64,000 nucleotides of DNA from Acidobacteria bacterium Mor1 (GTDB taxonomy: Bacteria; Acidobacteriota; Polarisedimenticolia; Polarisedimenticolales; Polarisedimenticolaceae): positions 240,882 through 304,881 of the forward strand of contig CP011806.1 in NCBI GenBank assembly GCA_001664505.1. The letters run 5' to 3'. This document shows positions 26,850 through 35,874 of this stretch, one piece after another. Made by a program: the position numbers and the translations under genes. Position 1 is the stretch's first letter. Every line of letters starts with the position of its first letter. Under the pieces are notes generated by a model, which saw only the letters and a list, made by a program, of their open reading frames with translations, was not told the DNA's origin and ran no database searches.

Positions 26850-28967
26850 CTAGCGCCGGGTCACGATCCAGGCGCGGAGCCGCGGCCGGCGCGCGAAGTC
26901 CTCGGGGGTCACCTCGGCGGTGATCTCCCGGGCGTCGAGGCCGTCCAGTTCGTCCAGCTCGAAGTCCCGGTAGTTGGTGCTGAACAGGATCTCGCCGTCC
27001 CGGTTCAGGTGATCCGCCGACATGCGCAGCAGGTTGCGGTGGTCCCGCTGCACGTCCAGGTCGCCGTCCATGCCCTTGGACTTGGAGTAGCTCGGCGGTG
27101 CCAGGAAGATCCGGTCGTAGCCGCCGCGCCGGTCGGTCTGCAGGAACCGCAGGGCGTCTCCCCGCAGCAGCGTGTGCTGGTCCCGGTCCTTGAAGCCGTT
27201 GAGTTCCATGTTCTGCCGGCCCCAGGTCAGGTACACGTTGGACAGATCCACGCTGACGCTGTGGCTGGCGCCGCCGGCCGCCGCGGCGACGGTGGCGGCG
27301 CAGGTGTAGGCGAACAGGTTGAGGAAGCTGCGCCCCCGGGCCTGTTCACGGATGCGTTGCCGCAGCAGCCGGTCATCGAGGAACAGGCCGGTATCGAGGT
27401 AGTCGTGGATGTTGACCACGAAACGCATCCCGTGTTCTTCGACCTGGCTGAAGCGGGAGCGGTCGCCGTAGCGCATCGCCTGGTCGTGAGGGCCGCGCTT
27501 GTGCCGGACCCGCAGCACGATCTCCGCCGGGTCGATCTCCAGCACCTCGGCCACCACCTGGACCGCGTCCTTGAGCCGGCGATCGGCGGCGGCGGGGTCG
27601 ACCTTCTTGGGTCGGGAGTACTCCTCGACGCGCACCCCGCCGGCGTACCAGTCGACCGAGAGGTTGTAGGTCGGGACATCGGAGTCGTAGATCCGGTAGG
27701 CGGTCACGCCGGCGCGTTTGGCCCACTTGCGTCGTTCCCGCAGGTTGGCCTCGAGGCGTTTCTTGAAGCCGCGGGCCTCTTCGCCCGCTTTGCGCCAGCC
27801 GGGCCCCTTGGATTGAGGCGCTGCCGCTTGAGTGATCGGGTACTCCAGCAGGCGGCAGTCGATCGGCCCGTTGTAGAGCACGTGGCGCCGCGCCGGACGC
27901 AAGCCCACCCGTTTGTCCAGCGCCCGGTTCCCCGACAGCACGAAGGCGGTCCAGCCGGCGAAGCGCTGTTTGAGCACGTCGCCGAGCCCTTCGTAGAGCG
28001 GGCCCAGTTCGCCCGCCTCGCCGAGGCGTTCGCCGTAGGGCGGGTTGGTGATCAGGATGCCCGGATCGTTCCACGGAGGTTTGGCGTCCCGAAGTTCGCC
28101 CCGGGACACCCGCACCTTGGCCGAGAGCCCCGCCTGGGTGATCCGTTCCCGGGCGATATCCAGGGCGGCGGGGGATACGTCGCTCCCCGCTATGCGGAAC
28201 ACATTCTTGCGGGAAGCTTCCCGGCGCTCCTGGGCCTCGTCGAGCAAACGCTGCCACAGCCCCTTGTCGTGGGCCCGCCAACCCTCGGCGCCGAAGCGCA
28301 TGCGGGTCAAACCGGGTGCGATGTCGAGGGCCATCGAGGCTGCTTCGAGCAGCAACGTGCCCGAGCCGCACATCGGATCGTACAGCGGATGGGTCGGATG
28401 CTTTTCATGCCAGCCGGCAATGCGCAGCAGCACCGCGGCGAGGTTCTCCTTGAGCGGCGCGGCAGCGCCCTTGGTTCGGCCACCCCGTTCGTGGAGGCCG
28501 CTCCCGGCCAGGTCGATGCTGACGGTGGTGCGTGGGCCGCGCACGTGAACGTGGAGCCGCACGCCGGGCCGGACCTTGTCGATGCTGGGCCGGTCCCCCT
28601 CGTCCTCGCGGATGCGGTCGACTACCGCGTCCTTGGTCTTGAGGGCGACGAAGTGGGAGGGACCCGCAGGGGACTGGGTGCCGGCCACGTTGACCGCCAT
28701 GGTCGCCTCGGCGCCCAGATGTTCGGTCCAGGGGAGCTCGATGACCCGGTTGTACAGGTCGTTGGCGTGGTGCACCTCGAACTCGGCCAGGGGCAGCAGC
28801 ACCCGGCTGGCGGTGCGGGAGCCGATACAGGCCCGGTAGCCGTCTTCGAGCCGGCGGCCGAAGCTGACCCCGCCCCGGTGGAGCGCCACGTCGGGCAGGC
28901 CGAGCTCTCGGAGCTCGGCGGCCAGGATCTCTTCCGCGCCGCGGGTGGCGGCCGCGAAGAACTGCAT
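26850..28967 (-). CDS. rlmL: Bifunctional 23S rRNA methyltransferase RlmKL
   Basis: 705 aa, close to the ~700 aa of E. coli RlmKL. I choose the ATG at 28967 (MQFFAAATRGAEEILAAEL, preceded by AGGAAGGG) over a frame that stays open 184 codons further. Order: THUMP domain (~40-155), first SAM methyltransferase (RlmL: DPMCGSGTLLLEA and catalytic NPPYGERLG), then a second RlmK part (FLNLFAYTCAATVAAAAGG, substrate loop APPSYSKSK). Known activities are m2G2445 and m7G2069 of 23S rRNA. It is divergent from the kinase gene at 29112. Confidence 0.93.
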   Translation of the reverse strand: MQFFAAATRGAEEILAAELRELGLPDVALHRGGVSFGRRLEDGYRACIGSRTASRVLLPLAEFEVHHANDLYNRVIELPWTEHLGAEATMAVNVAGTQSPAGPSHFVALKTKDAVVDRIREDEGDRPSIDKVRPGVRLHVHVRGPRTTVSIDLAGSGLHERGGRTKGAAAPLKENLAAVLLRIAGWHEKHPTHPLYDPMCGSGTLLLEAASMALDIAPGLTRMRFGAEGWRAHDKGLWQRLLDEAQERREASRKNVFRIAGSDVSPAALDIARERITQAGLSAKVRVSRGELRDAKPPWNDPGILITNPPYGERLGEAGELGPLYEGLGDVLKQRFAGWTAFVLSGNRALDKRVGLRPARRHVLYNGPIDCRLLEYPITQAAAPQSKGPGWRKAGEEARGFKKRLEANLRERRKWAKRAGVTAYRIYDSDVPTYNLSVDWYAGGVRVEEYSRPKKVDPAAADRRLKDAVQVVAEVLEIDPAEIVLRVRHKRGPHDQAMRYGDRSRFSQVEEHGMRFVVNIHDYLDTGLFLDDRLLRQRIREQARGRSFLNLFAYTCAATVAAAAGGASHSVSVDLSNVYLTWGRQNMELNGFKDRDQHTLLRGDALRFLQTDRRGGYDRIFLAPPSYSKSKGMDGDLDVQRDHRNLLRMSADHLNRDGEILFSTNYRDFELDELDGLDAREITAEVTPEDFARRPRLRAWIVTRR

Positions 28968-29111
28968 CGGTGTCCCTTCCTCGGCTTTGCCGTCGTCTAA
29001 TCGGGCGACGACTGTAGCACCGGCCCGGAAAGCACTATGCTTAGCCCCCGGGAGGTCACCCGCCTCCCGTCGCGATCCCGGGTTCGGGCGCGTATCGGAG
29101 GCCCCTGGCAC

Positions 29112-31871
29112 GTGTTGCTCGAGCCCGATCAGAAACTGCTGCACTACCGCCTGGTGTCCCCGATCGGTGAGGGAGGCATGGGGGTGGTCTGGCGGGCGGT
29201 CGACGAATCGCTCGACCGGGACGTCGCGATCAAGATCCTGCCTGCGGAGTTTGCCGGGGACGCGGTGCGGCTGGCCCGCTTCGAGCGAGAGGCCAAGGTG
29301 CTGGCCTCGATTCGCCACCCCAACATCTGCCAGGTCTACGGCCTCCACGAGGTGGAGTCCGAGTCCGGTTCGGTGCGTTTCCTGGCCATGGAACTTCTGG
29401 CAGGCGAGGACCTCTCCCGGCGGCTCCAGGGGGGCGGCCTGGGCATCGACACCACCATCGAGATCGGCCGCCAGATCTGCGCGGCATTGGAAACCGCCCA
29501 CGGTCAGGGGGTGATTCACCGGGATCTGAAGCCGGCCAACATCATGATCTCCCCCGAGGGAGAGGTCACGGTGTTGGACTTCGGCCTGGCCCGGATCGGT
29601 GAGGCGGACGGCTCCCTGGCGGACGCCTCCCGTTCACCCACGCTGACCACGCCGGCGACCGCGGCAGGTGCGTTGCTCGGCACCGCGGCCTACATGAGCC
29701 CCGAGCAGGCCCGGGGACGGGTCGCGGACAAGCGCGCCGACCTCTGGGCCCTGGGCTGCGTGCTGTTCGAATGCCTGACCGGGCAATCGATCTTCGCCGG
29801 CGAGACCATCTCCGACACCCTGGCAGCGGTGTTGCGCGGGGAGCCGGACTGGGACGCGTTGCCGGCGGGCACGCCTCCGCGGCTGCGGGGGTTGCTGCAA
29901 CGCTGCCTACAGAAGGATCTGGATCAGCGCCAACGGGACGCGGGAGATGCCGGGCTTGATCTCGCCGCGGCGTTGCTCGATGACGAGAGCGGCGCCGGCA
30001 GCGCGCCGTCGGTGCAGGCAGGCAGCGCAGGAGGGCGTTGGGGTTGGGTGGCGTTGGCACTCGTGGCGCTGGTCGCCCTGGGCGCGATGTTGCGACCGGG
30101 ATGGTTCGGTTCGGCAGGGGAGGATGCGCCGAGGGTAGTGCGCAGCACCCTAAACCTGCCCAGCGGTTGGCAGTCGGAGACGGTACGCATCAGCCCCGAC
30201 GGACGGGTCGTCGCGGTCGTGGCGAGCCCTGTCGGACTCCCCGGCGACGGCCGGGGGCAGCGGGCGTTCGTGCGGGTGCTCGACCGGCACAGCGAGTTCG
30301 TGCAGTTGCCCGGCGAACTGGACAACAGCTGGCTGCGCTTCTCCCCGGACTCCAGCGAGGTCGCGGTCTTGCAGCGGGTCGTCGCCGGCGTCAGCGGTAT
30401 CGGACTCGTGCGGATCCCCTCCGACGGGTCGGCGCCCCCCGCGTTGATCACCGAGTGGCAGGATGAGTGGCACTCCGATGTGATGTGGCGGGCCGACAAC
30501 GAGATGCTGGTGCTCGGCATGGAGCCGCCCCGGCTGATTCGCCTGCGGCTCGACGGCAGCCCGGCTCCGGACCCGGTGCCGATCGAATTCGACACGCAGA
30601 ACTCCTTCTTCGAGATGCACGGGTTGTTCCCCGACGGTTCGATCCTGGGTACGGTCGAATCCTGGGTCGGTGGATACCACCAGGACGCAGCCCGCCTCGA
30701 CCCGGCTACCGGCAAGGTCACGGAACTGATCGATCGTGCCTTCGAGCCGGTCTATCTGTCGTCAGGGCATATCGCCTTCACCCGCAGGGATCAGCTGTTG
30801 GTGGTGGACTACGACGACGCGGCGCATCGGGTCACGTCGGTGCCCCGCCTGATCGAGTCGGGGCTGCGGGCGGGAATCGACCTGACCGCAGCGATCTTCT
30901 CGGTGTCGGATCGTGGGGATCTGGCGCACCTCGAGGGGGGCATGGTCGGTGAGAAGCGCCAGCTGGTCTGGGTCGAGCCCGACGGCTCGACGACCCCCTG
31001 GTCCGATGAGCGCGCGGCCTTCGTCGCCGGGCACCTGGACGACAGCCAGGACGGCAAAGTCATCGCCTTCGTACGCCTGGCCACCAGCGGCCTGTTCGAG
31101 GTCTGGGCCAGCGAGGTCGACGACCCTTCCCCGCGCAAGGTGCTGGCTTACCCGGAGATGGACTGTTCCGACATCACCGTGTCGCCGCGGGGCAGGCGTG
31201 TCGCCGCCCACTGCCTCGGGGACCTGCAGCGCCGGGGGCTCTACATCGCGGAGTTTCCCAACGTCGGCTCCGCCGGGGTGCGGGTCTACGCGACGGCACC
31301 GGAGGCGCAGACCCGGCCGTCGAGCTTCGGTCCGGAGGGGCGGCAACTCTTCTTCACCGAGCGCCGCCAGGGTGTCTACAGGCTCAAGCTGCTGGAACTC
31401 GACGACGAGGGCAACGCCACCGAGCCACGCACCGTCGAGGGACTAAGCGGAGACGTCGCCTTCGCCATGGTCTCCGACGACGGCAAGTTGATCGCCTTCT
31501 CCGAATGGGACGGCAACGCCTGGTCGATCCAGGTGGCTCCCTGGGACGGTGTGCGCCCGGGACCGGCGCGGCCGGTGATGCGTTCGGAGATGTGGGCCTT
31601 CGACTGGTCCGGTATCCGCAAGGGGGATGCCTGGGAGCTGGTGGGTACGCCGATGAACGGGGGATCCACCCGCTTCTGGATCGACCCCCGGGGCCGCGTG
31701 ACCGGCACCGAACCGATCGTCGGAACCATGATGCAGAACATGCGCCTGATCGGCTTCACCTTCCTCCCCGACGGTCGCACCCTGGCGATCGAGTCCGGCC
31801 AGAAGGAGATGGAGGGGGGCGACGTCCGGCTGGTGACCGATTGGGGACGGCTGGTTGCGGCGGGTGACTAG
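29112..31871 (+). CDS. Membrane Ser/Thr kinase with C-terminal PD40/WD40-like propeller
   Basis: 919 aa from GTG 29112 (GGAGG ten nt upstream). This gives the N terminus usual for the family (LLEPDQKLLHYRLVSPIGEG). ATG 29037 is a possible longer start. Kinase ~residues 12-285: GEGGMGVVWR, VAIKIL (Lys41), HRDLKPAN, DFG, YMSPEQARG, DLWALGCVLFE. One TM helix at ~310-332 (WGWVALALVALVALGAML). The remaining ~590 residues form repeated beta blades of TolB/PD40 type (RISPDGRVVAVVAS, LRFSPDSSEVAVLQRV, MVSDDGKLIAFSEWDG). This is the common acidobacterial kinase-propeller receptor architecture; the ligand is unknown. nei follows 21 nt downstream. Confidence 0.92.
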   Translation: MLLEPDQKLLHYRLVSPIGEGGMGVVWRAVDESLDRDVAIKILPAEFAGDAVRLARFEREAKVLASIRHPNICQVYGLHEVESESGSVRFLAMELLAGEDLSRRLQGGGLGIDTTIEIGRQICAALETAHGQGVIHRDLKPANIMISPEGEVTVLDFGLARIGEADGSLADASRSPTLTTPATAAGALLGTAAYMSPEQARGRVADKRADLWALGCVLFECLTGQSIFAGETISDTLAAVLRGEPDWDALPAGTPPRLRGLLQRCLQKDLDQRQRDAGDAGLDLAAALLDDESGAGSAPSVQAGSAGGRWGWVALALVALVALGAMLRPGWFGSAGEDAPRVVRSTLNLPSGWQSETVRISPDGRVVAVVASPVGLPGDGRGQRAFVRVLDRHSEFVQLPGELDNSWLRFSPDSSEVAVLQRVVAGVSGIGLVRIPSDGSAPPALITEWQDEWHSDVMWRADNEMLVLGMEPPRLIRLRLDGSPAPDPVPIEFDTQNSFFEMHGLFPDGSILGTVESWVGGYHQDAARLDPATGKVTELIDRAFEPVYLSSGHIAFTRRDQLLVVDYDDAAHRVTSVPRLIESGLRAGIDLTAAIFSVSDRGDLAHLEGGMVGEKRQLVWVEPDGSTTPWSDERAAFVAGHLDDSQDGKVIAFVRLATSGLFEVWASEVDDPSPRKVLAYPEMDCSDITVSPRGRRVAAHCLGDLQRRGLYIAEFPNVGSAGVRVYATAPEAQTRPSSFGPEGRQLFFTERRQGVYRLKLLELDDEGNATEPRTVEGLSGDVAFAMVSDDGKLIAFSEWDGNAWSIQVAPWDGVRPGPARPVMRSEMWAFDWSGIRKGDAWELVGTPMNGGSTRFWIDPRGRVTGTEPIVGTMMQNMRLIGFTFLPDGRTLAIESGQKEMEGGDVRLVTDWGRLVAAGD

Positions 31872-31892
31872 AATGCGGAACTGGAGGTTCCC

Positions 31893-32714
31893 GTGCCCGA
31901 AGGTCCCGAGATCCGTCTGGCCGCCGATCGTGTCGCGTCGGTCATCGAGCGCAAAGGCCCGCTTGAAGTCTGGTTTGCCTTCCCCGAACTGAAGCTGTTC
32001 GAACCGCTGCTCTCCGGCCGGGAAGTGCAGTCGGTGGAGACCCGGGGCAAGGCGCTGCTGCTCCGTTTCCCCGACGGGCTCAACGTCTATTCCCACAACC
32101 AGCTCTACGGTAAGTGGTACGTGACCAAGCCGGGGGTGAGCCCGAACACCAAACGAACGCTGCGGCTGGCGCTGCGAGGGAAAGCGGGTAGCGCGCTCCT
32201 CTATTCGGCGTCGGAGATCGAGGTCTTGCAGGACGACCAACTGGAGGAGCACCGGTACCTGGCTAAGCTGGGGCCCGATGTGCTCGACTCGGATGTGAGG
32301 CCGGCGGATGTGACCGCTCGGATGCGGGAGCGGCGTTTCTCAGGGAGGTCGCTGGGAGCGCTGCTGCTGGATCAGGGTTTCCTCTGCGGCATCGGCAACT
32401 ACCTGCGCAGCGAGATCCTGTTCGTCGCCGGTCTCGACCCTGCCTGCCGCCCCCGGGACCTGGACGCTGCCGCCCGGCTGCGCTTGGCCCGGGCGGCGCT
32501 CAAGATCAGCCGCAGGGCCTACGACACCCGGGGGATCACCGCCGACGACAAGCTCGTACGGCGGCTCAAGGCCGAGGGGCTGTCTCGCCGACGCTACCGG
32601 CACTTCGTGTTCACCCGCGGTGGACAACCCTGCTACACCTGCGGCAGCGCTATCGAGTCGATCACCTCCGCCGGACGCAACCTGCAGCGTTGCCCCGGCT
32701 GCCAGGCGGTCTGA
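31893..32714 (+). CDS. nei: Endonuclease VIII (Nei-type DNA glycosylase/AP lyase)
   Basis: 273 aa, GTG start at 31893 with GGAGGT. Fpg/Nei family: catalytic N terminus P-E-G-P-E-I after Met removal (Pro as Schiff-base nucleophile, Glu as general acid), H2TH region (LLDQGFLCGIGNYLRSEILF), and a C-terminal zinc finger C-x2-C-x16-C-x2-C (CYTC...CPGC). PEGPEIRLAADRV and the branch-typical HNQLYGKW favour Nei over Fpg. It excises oxidised pyrimidines. Possibly read from the kinase transcript (21-nt gap). Confidence 0.93.
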   Translation: MPEGPEIRLAADRVASVIERKGPLEVWFAFPELKLFEPLLSGREVQSVETRGKALLLRFPDGLNVYSHNQLYGKWYVTKPGVSPNTKRTLRLALRGKAGSALLYSASEIEVLQDDQLEEHRYLAKLGPDVLDSDVRPADVTARMRERRFSGRSLGALLLDQGFLCGIGNYLRSEILFVAGLDPACRPRDLDAAARLRLARAALKISRRAYDTRGITADDKLVRRLKAEGLSRRRYRHFVFTRGGQPCYTCGSAIESITSAGRNLQRCPGCQAV

Positions 32715-32778
32715 GCCCGTTACAACTTTTTGCAACAGGCTCCGGAGCATCGGAGTAGCCTCTTCATAGGAGGCTTCC

Positions 32779-34167
32779 ATGCGCCGACGCGTTCTGTTGC
32801 GCTTGCTGGGTGCCGGCTCCGCCGGTTTGATCGCCGCTCCCTACGCGTTGGCGAAGCCGTCCGGAATTCGCGCCGACCGCCTGGACGATCTGGCGCTGCG
32901 CTTGCGCGAGGCCAAAAGCGGAGCGGTGCTCGGCGTCGCGGCCGATGCGGTCTCCCGGGGCGCGCGTGCGGCAGACATCCTCGGCGCGACCTTCCTGGCA
33001 GGCGTCCACGACATCCGTCCGCAGCCGGTGGGCAACCATCTTCATGTGCTGATGACCGTCGAGTCCGGCTTCCGCATGGCCGAGCGTTTGCCCCGCAAGG
33101 AGGGCCTGCTGGTCGCGCTCTGGATGGTGGCCACCTTCAAGGAGTCCCAGCATCAGGACGACGGTTGGACGTTGCCGCCCGCGCCGAAGGTGCCGGCGGT
33201 GTCTCCGGTCAAGGCCGAAGCGGATCTGATTCGAGGACTCGAGGACTGGGACGCTGAGAAGGTCGACCGGGCGATCGTGCAGCTCTTGCCCCATCGCGAC
33301 CGACAGTCGATCTACAACCTGCTCTGGCCCTGGACCGCCCGCTGCATGGCCAGTCTCGGTCACAAGATCGTCTACGGGGCGATGACCGAGGCGGTACTGT
33401 GCCGGCTGGACTGGCGCCATGCCCAGCCGACCCTCCGTTCGCTGCTCCACGGGCTGATGGCCTTCGGCCGGGTGGGCAAACCGTTGGATGCCTCGTTCGA
33501 CAGCGCGCGAGAGATCGTCACGACGCTGCGGCCGCACCCGGAAGACAAACCCAGGGAGGAATCTCCCGAGGCGAGCATTCCGCTGGTGCGGATCATCAGC
33601 AAAGGAACACACCGGGAAGCCCAGACGGCGGTTGCGGCGGCGCTCAACGACGGCGTGCATCCACGGGTCGTCTGGGACGCGGTGCAGCTTGTTGCGGCCG
33701 AACAGTTCCAACGGCGCAAGTCACAGCGGCCGTTGAGCGGAGAAGCGATCCGTGCCGCCCACGCGGTCACCGAGATGTGGTCAATGGCCTACGCGGCGCG
33801 CCGTTCGACTCCGGCGGTGCGGAATCTGCTGACGCTCCAGGCGGCGGGCTGGCTCGCCGACTTCCGCGGCATGCTGTTGGACCGGGACGCCATCGGCGCC
33901 GAGATCGACATCCTCGCGGGCGCGGAGCCGGGCGTGGACGTGACGCCGCGGTTGGCCCGCTGGGATCGCCAGGCGGCAACCCGCAGTGTCGAGTACCACC
34001 AGTTCAAGGTGATCTGCGCCCTGATCGAGGAGACCCGCCACGTTCACCCACGCTGGCACGGGGCGATCGTCGACTCGGCCGAGGGATATCTGCCCGGGGC
34101 AACGGTGGCGACCGGTGAACGGACCCGCAGGGGAGAGGCGGCGTTGCGCAAGGCGGGCGTGCTCTAG
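32779..34167 (+). CDS. Tat-exported protein of unknown function
   Basis: 462 aa, ATG 32779 behind AGGAGGCTTCC. The N terminus MRRRVLLRLLGAGSAGLIAA has a twin-arginine start and a hydrophobic core ending at YALA, so Tat-dependent export is likely. The body is mainly helical, with HLHVLMTVESGFRMAERLP, a conserved-looking His/Asp stretch (ATFKESQHQDDGWTLPP) and the closing YHQFKVICALIEETRHVHPRW. The clustered His residues could bind a metal or haem, but there is no CxxCH. Homologous proteins of this type occur in planctomycetes and acidobacteria without assigned function. No operon partner. Confidence 0.65.
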   Translation: MRRRVLLRLLGAGSAGLIAAPYALAKPSGIRADRLDDLALRLREAKSGAVLGVAADAVSRGARAADILGATFLAGVHDIRPQPVGNHLHVLMTVESGFRMAERLPRKEGLLVALWMVATFKESQHQDDGWTLPPAPKVPAVSPVKAEADLIRGLEDWDAEKVDRAIVQLLPHRDRQSIYNLLWPWTARCMASLGHKIVYGAMTEAVLCRLDWRHAQPTLRSLLHGLMAFGRVGKPLDASFDSAREIVTTLRPHPEDKPREESPEASIPLVRIISKGTHREAQTAVAAALNDGVHPRVVWDAVQLVAAEQFQRRKSQRPLSGEAIRAAHAVTEMWSMAYAARRSTPAVRNLLTLQAAGWLADFRGMLLDRDAIGAEIDILAGAEPGVDVTPRLARWDRQAATRSVEYHQFKVICALIEETRHVHPRWHGAIVDSAEGYLPGATVATGERTRRGEAALRKAGVL

Positions 34168-34218
34168 GCCCGGATTGGCACGAAAGCGCGATGCCCGGCG
34201 CTGCGCTACCATCGGCCC

Positions 34219-34566
34219 ATGGAATCCACCGACCTTCGCGCCGCCCTGCGCCTGCTCAACGGCCTCGAATCCGGCGCCATCTCGACCTACGATGCCGGCC
34301 CGATCGCCGCCGATCTCGATCCCGTGCTTTGCTGGGCGATCATCCACTTCCTGCGGGAGACCTATCCCGCGTCGGATCCGGCCGCCTCGGGCGTACTCGG
34401 TCGGGTGGTCGAACTCACCGGCAAGAATCCCGACCTGGTCAAGAAGGTGGGGCAGGGGCAGGCCGACCCGATCTCCGAATGGTTCCGCTCCGAGTACGCC
34501 TTCCGCGACTTCCGCGGCCGAGGCGAGGAACTGCTGGAACTGCTGGTCGAGAAACTCGAGGGCTAG
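34219..34566 (+). CDS. Small helical protein of unknown function
   Basis: 115 aa, ATG at 34219 without a strong ribosome site. No signal peptide or TM helix, so cytoplasmic. Acidic and helical (LRAALRLLNGLES ... RGEELLELLVEKLEG) with a central hydrophobic helix LDPVLCWAIIHFLRETYP. Codon use matches the flanking core genes. I do not recognise the family. Confidence 0.6.
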   Translation: MESTDLRAALRLLNGLESGAISTYDAGPIAADLDPVLCWAIIHFLRETYPASDPAASGVLGRVVELTGKNPDLVKKVGQGQADPISEWFRSEYAFRDFRGRGEELLELLVEKLEG

Positions 34567-34587
34567 CCCGGACCACGGATCGGGCTA
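34564..34587. terminator. Hairpin between convergent genes
   Basis: TAGCCCG / CGGGCTA, 7-bp perfect arms with a 10-nt loop. It spans both stop codons of the converging genes at 34566 and 34585. No U-run on either strand, so termination is uncertain. Confidence 0.3.
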
Positions 34588-35145
34588 CAGCTGCCAGAAG
34601 CCCTGTTCGATCCCGCCGTGGATGAACACGGCGAACTTACCCTGGCCGGGCATGTCCATCGGCGGCATCGCGATCTGGGCGCCGGCTTCCGCCGCCTGGG
34701 CCACCGAGGCCTCGATGTCCTCGACCAGGAAGTAGGGGCGGACCACCGGGCCCTCGTCGTCGCGGAGCGGGGCGCGAACGCCGAATTTGCCGCCGGTCGG
34801 AAGGTCGGCGACCCGAGCGTTGCCGAAGGCCGCGATGGGCTCGCTGAACTGAAGGCCGAGCATCTGTTCATAGGATGCGCAGACGGCCTCGGCATCGGGA
34901 CTCACGATCTCCAGGTATTGAATCTTCATCTCGGCTCCAGTTTCGGACGTGAACTTGTTTTCGCTTGAACCGCTGTCGGTCGCGGAATCGCCGGCAGGGG
35001 AGTCTCCATCCTCGTCCGGCGCGCAGCCGAGATGGAGTCCGGCCAGCAGCGGGAACGCCAGGGATGCGGACCCGATGCGGAGGAACTCCCTCCGGTTGGT
35101 CTTGGTCATTTCTCGCTTCGAATCGAAGGTCTGCGTGGGCTTCAT
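34585..35145 (-). CDS. Tat lipoprotein with glyoxalase/VOC domain
   Basis: 186 aa. The start ATG 35145 overlaps the stop of the upstream VOC gene (ATGA). An internal ATG at 35109 would also work. The leader TNRREFLRIGSASLAFPLLAGL ends at the lipobox LHLGC and carries the twin-arginine pattern RREFLRI, so it is a folded, Tat-exported lipoprotein. After an acidic Ser/Gly linker, the second half is a VOC beta-alpha-beta-beta-beta module (YLEIVSPDAEAVCASYEQML, FLVEDIEASVAQAAEAGAQI). VOC domains in periplasmic lipoproteins are unusual. It is third in an ArsR-VOC-VOC operon, so a shared small-molecule substrate is likely but unknown. Confidence 0.8.
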   Translation of the reverse strand: MKPTQTFDSKREMTKTNRREFLRIGSASLAFPLLAGLHLGCAPDEDGDSPAGDSATDSGSSENKFTSETGAEMKIQYLEIVSPDAEAVCASYEQMLGLQFSEPIAAFGNARVADLPTGGKFGVRAPLRDDEGPVVRPYFLVEDIEASVAQAAEAGAQIAMPPMDMPGQGKFAVFIHGGIEQGFWQL

Positions 35146-35534
35146 GACGGGTAGTCCTGCACGATTTGAATCAGGTTGCCGCAGGTGTCGTCGAACACCG
35201 CGGTGGTCACCGGGCCGTATTTCATCGGCGGTTGGGTAAAGGCGACGCCGAGGTCGGTCAAGCGTTTGTGCTCCGCCTCGATATCCTCGACGCCGAACAT
35301 GGTCCAGGGGATGCCGTCGCGGACCAGGGCGTCCTGAAACGGCTTGATCGCCGGATGGGCGTTGATCTCGAGCAGCAACTCGACGCCGGTGGAGTCGCCG
35401 GGGGAGGTGACCGTCAACCATCGGTGCTCGCCGGCCGGGACATCGTGTTTCTTCTCGAACCCCAGGACCTCGGTGTAGAAGCGCAATGCCTTGGCCTGGT
35501 CGTCGACGGGCACGCTGGTGCCGATGATCTTCAT
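35142..35534 (-). CDS. Cytoplasmic VOC-family (glyoxalase-like) protein
   Basis: 130 aa, ATG 35534 overlapping the ArsR stop (ATGA), with AGGCAGGACGG upstream. Single VOC module: IIGTSVPVDDQAKALRFYTEVLGF, then VELLLEI, PWTMFGVEDIEAEHKRLTDLGV, and TTAVFDDTCGNLIQIVQ. The DDTCGNLIQ end is the usual metal-ligand strand. The family includes glyoxalase I, dioxygenases and antibiotic-binding proteins. ArsR-VOC pairs are common two-gene operons of unknown substrate. Confidence 0.88.
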   Translation of the reverse strand: MKIIGTSVPVDDQAKALRFYTEVLGFEKKHDVPAGEHRWLTVTSPGDSTGVELLLEINAHPAIKPFQDALVRDGIPWTMFGVEDIEAEHKRLTDLGVAFTQPPMKYGPVTTAVFDDTCGNLIQIVQDYPS

Positions 35535-35839
35535 GGGCCGTCCTGCCTGCTCTTCTTCAGCCAGCGGTCGATCAGGGGCAGCGCTGACGGGAGTTTGGTG
35601 CTGTGCAGCTTGGTGCGGCCCTGCCAGTTCGTTTCGATCAGGCCGGCTGCCTCGAGAACCCCGAGGTGCTTCGAGATCGACTGTCGTTTCATGGTCAATC
35701 CGTAACCCTCCAGGCGAACGCAGATCTCGAACAACGATTGTTGGTCCCGCTTGGAGAGTTCCTCGAGGATCGTTCGCCGGGTCGGGTCGGCGAGCGCGTG
35801 AAACACGGCATCGAGGTCGGCTGGTTCCTTGCGAGTCAC
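35531..35839 (-). CDS. ArsR-family transcriptional regulator
   Basis: 102 aa from GTG 35839. An ATG at 35869 would put the first codons inside the operator and the -35, so the GTG is preferred. Winged helix: DAVFHALADPTRRTILEELS, then the recognition helix region MKRQSISKHLGVLEAAGLIETNWQGRTKLHST. No CxC or His metal-sensor motif is present, so this is the metal-independent subgroup that controls VOC/START-domain genes. First gene of the three-gene operon. It probably represses itself through the palindrome at 35850-35869. Confidence 0.88.
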   Translation of the reverse strand: MTRKEPADLDAVFHALADPTRRTILEELSKRDQQSLFEICVRLEGYGLTMKRQSISKHLGVLEAAGLIETNWQGRTKLHSTKLPSALPLIDRWLKKSRQDGP

Positions 35840-35846
35840 GAGGGAT

Positions 35847-35874
35847 GTTATGCAGCCGAGTGGCTGCATGTCAA
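35847..35874 (-). promoter_or_regulatory. ArsR operon promoter with operator palindrome
   Basis: On the minus strand: consensus -35 TTGACA (35874-35869) and -10 CATAAC (35852-35847), with a perfect 8-bp-arm palindrome ATGCAGCC-ACTC-GGCTGCAT (35850-35869) filling the 16-bp spacer. The predicted transcription start (about 35840) falls at the GTG start codon 35839, so the mRNA would be leaderless. Confidence 0.65.
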
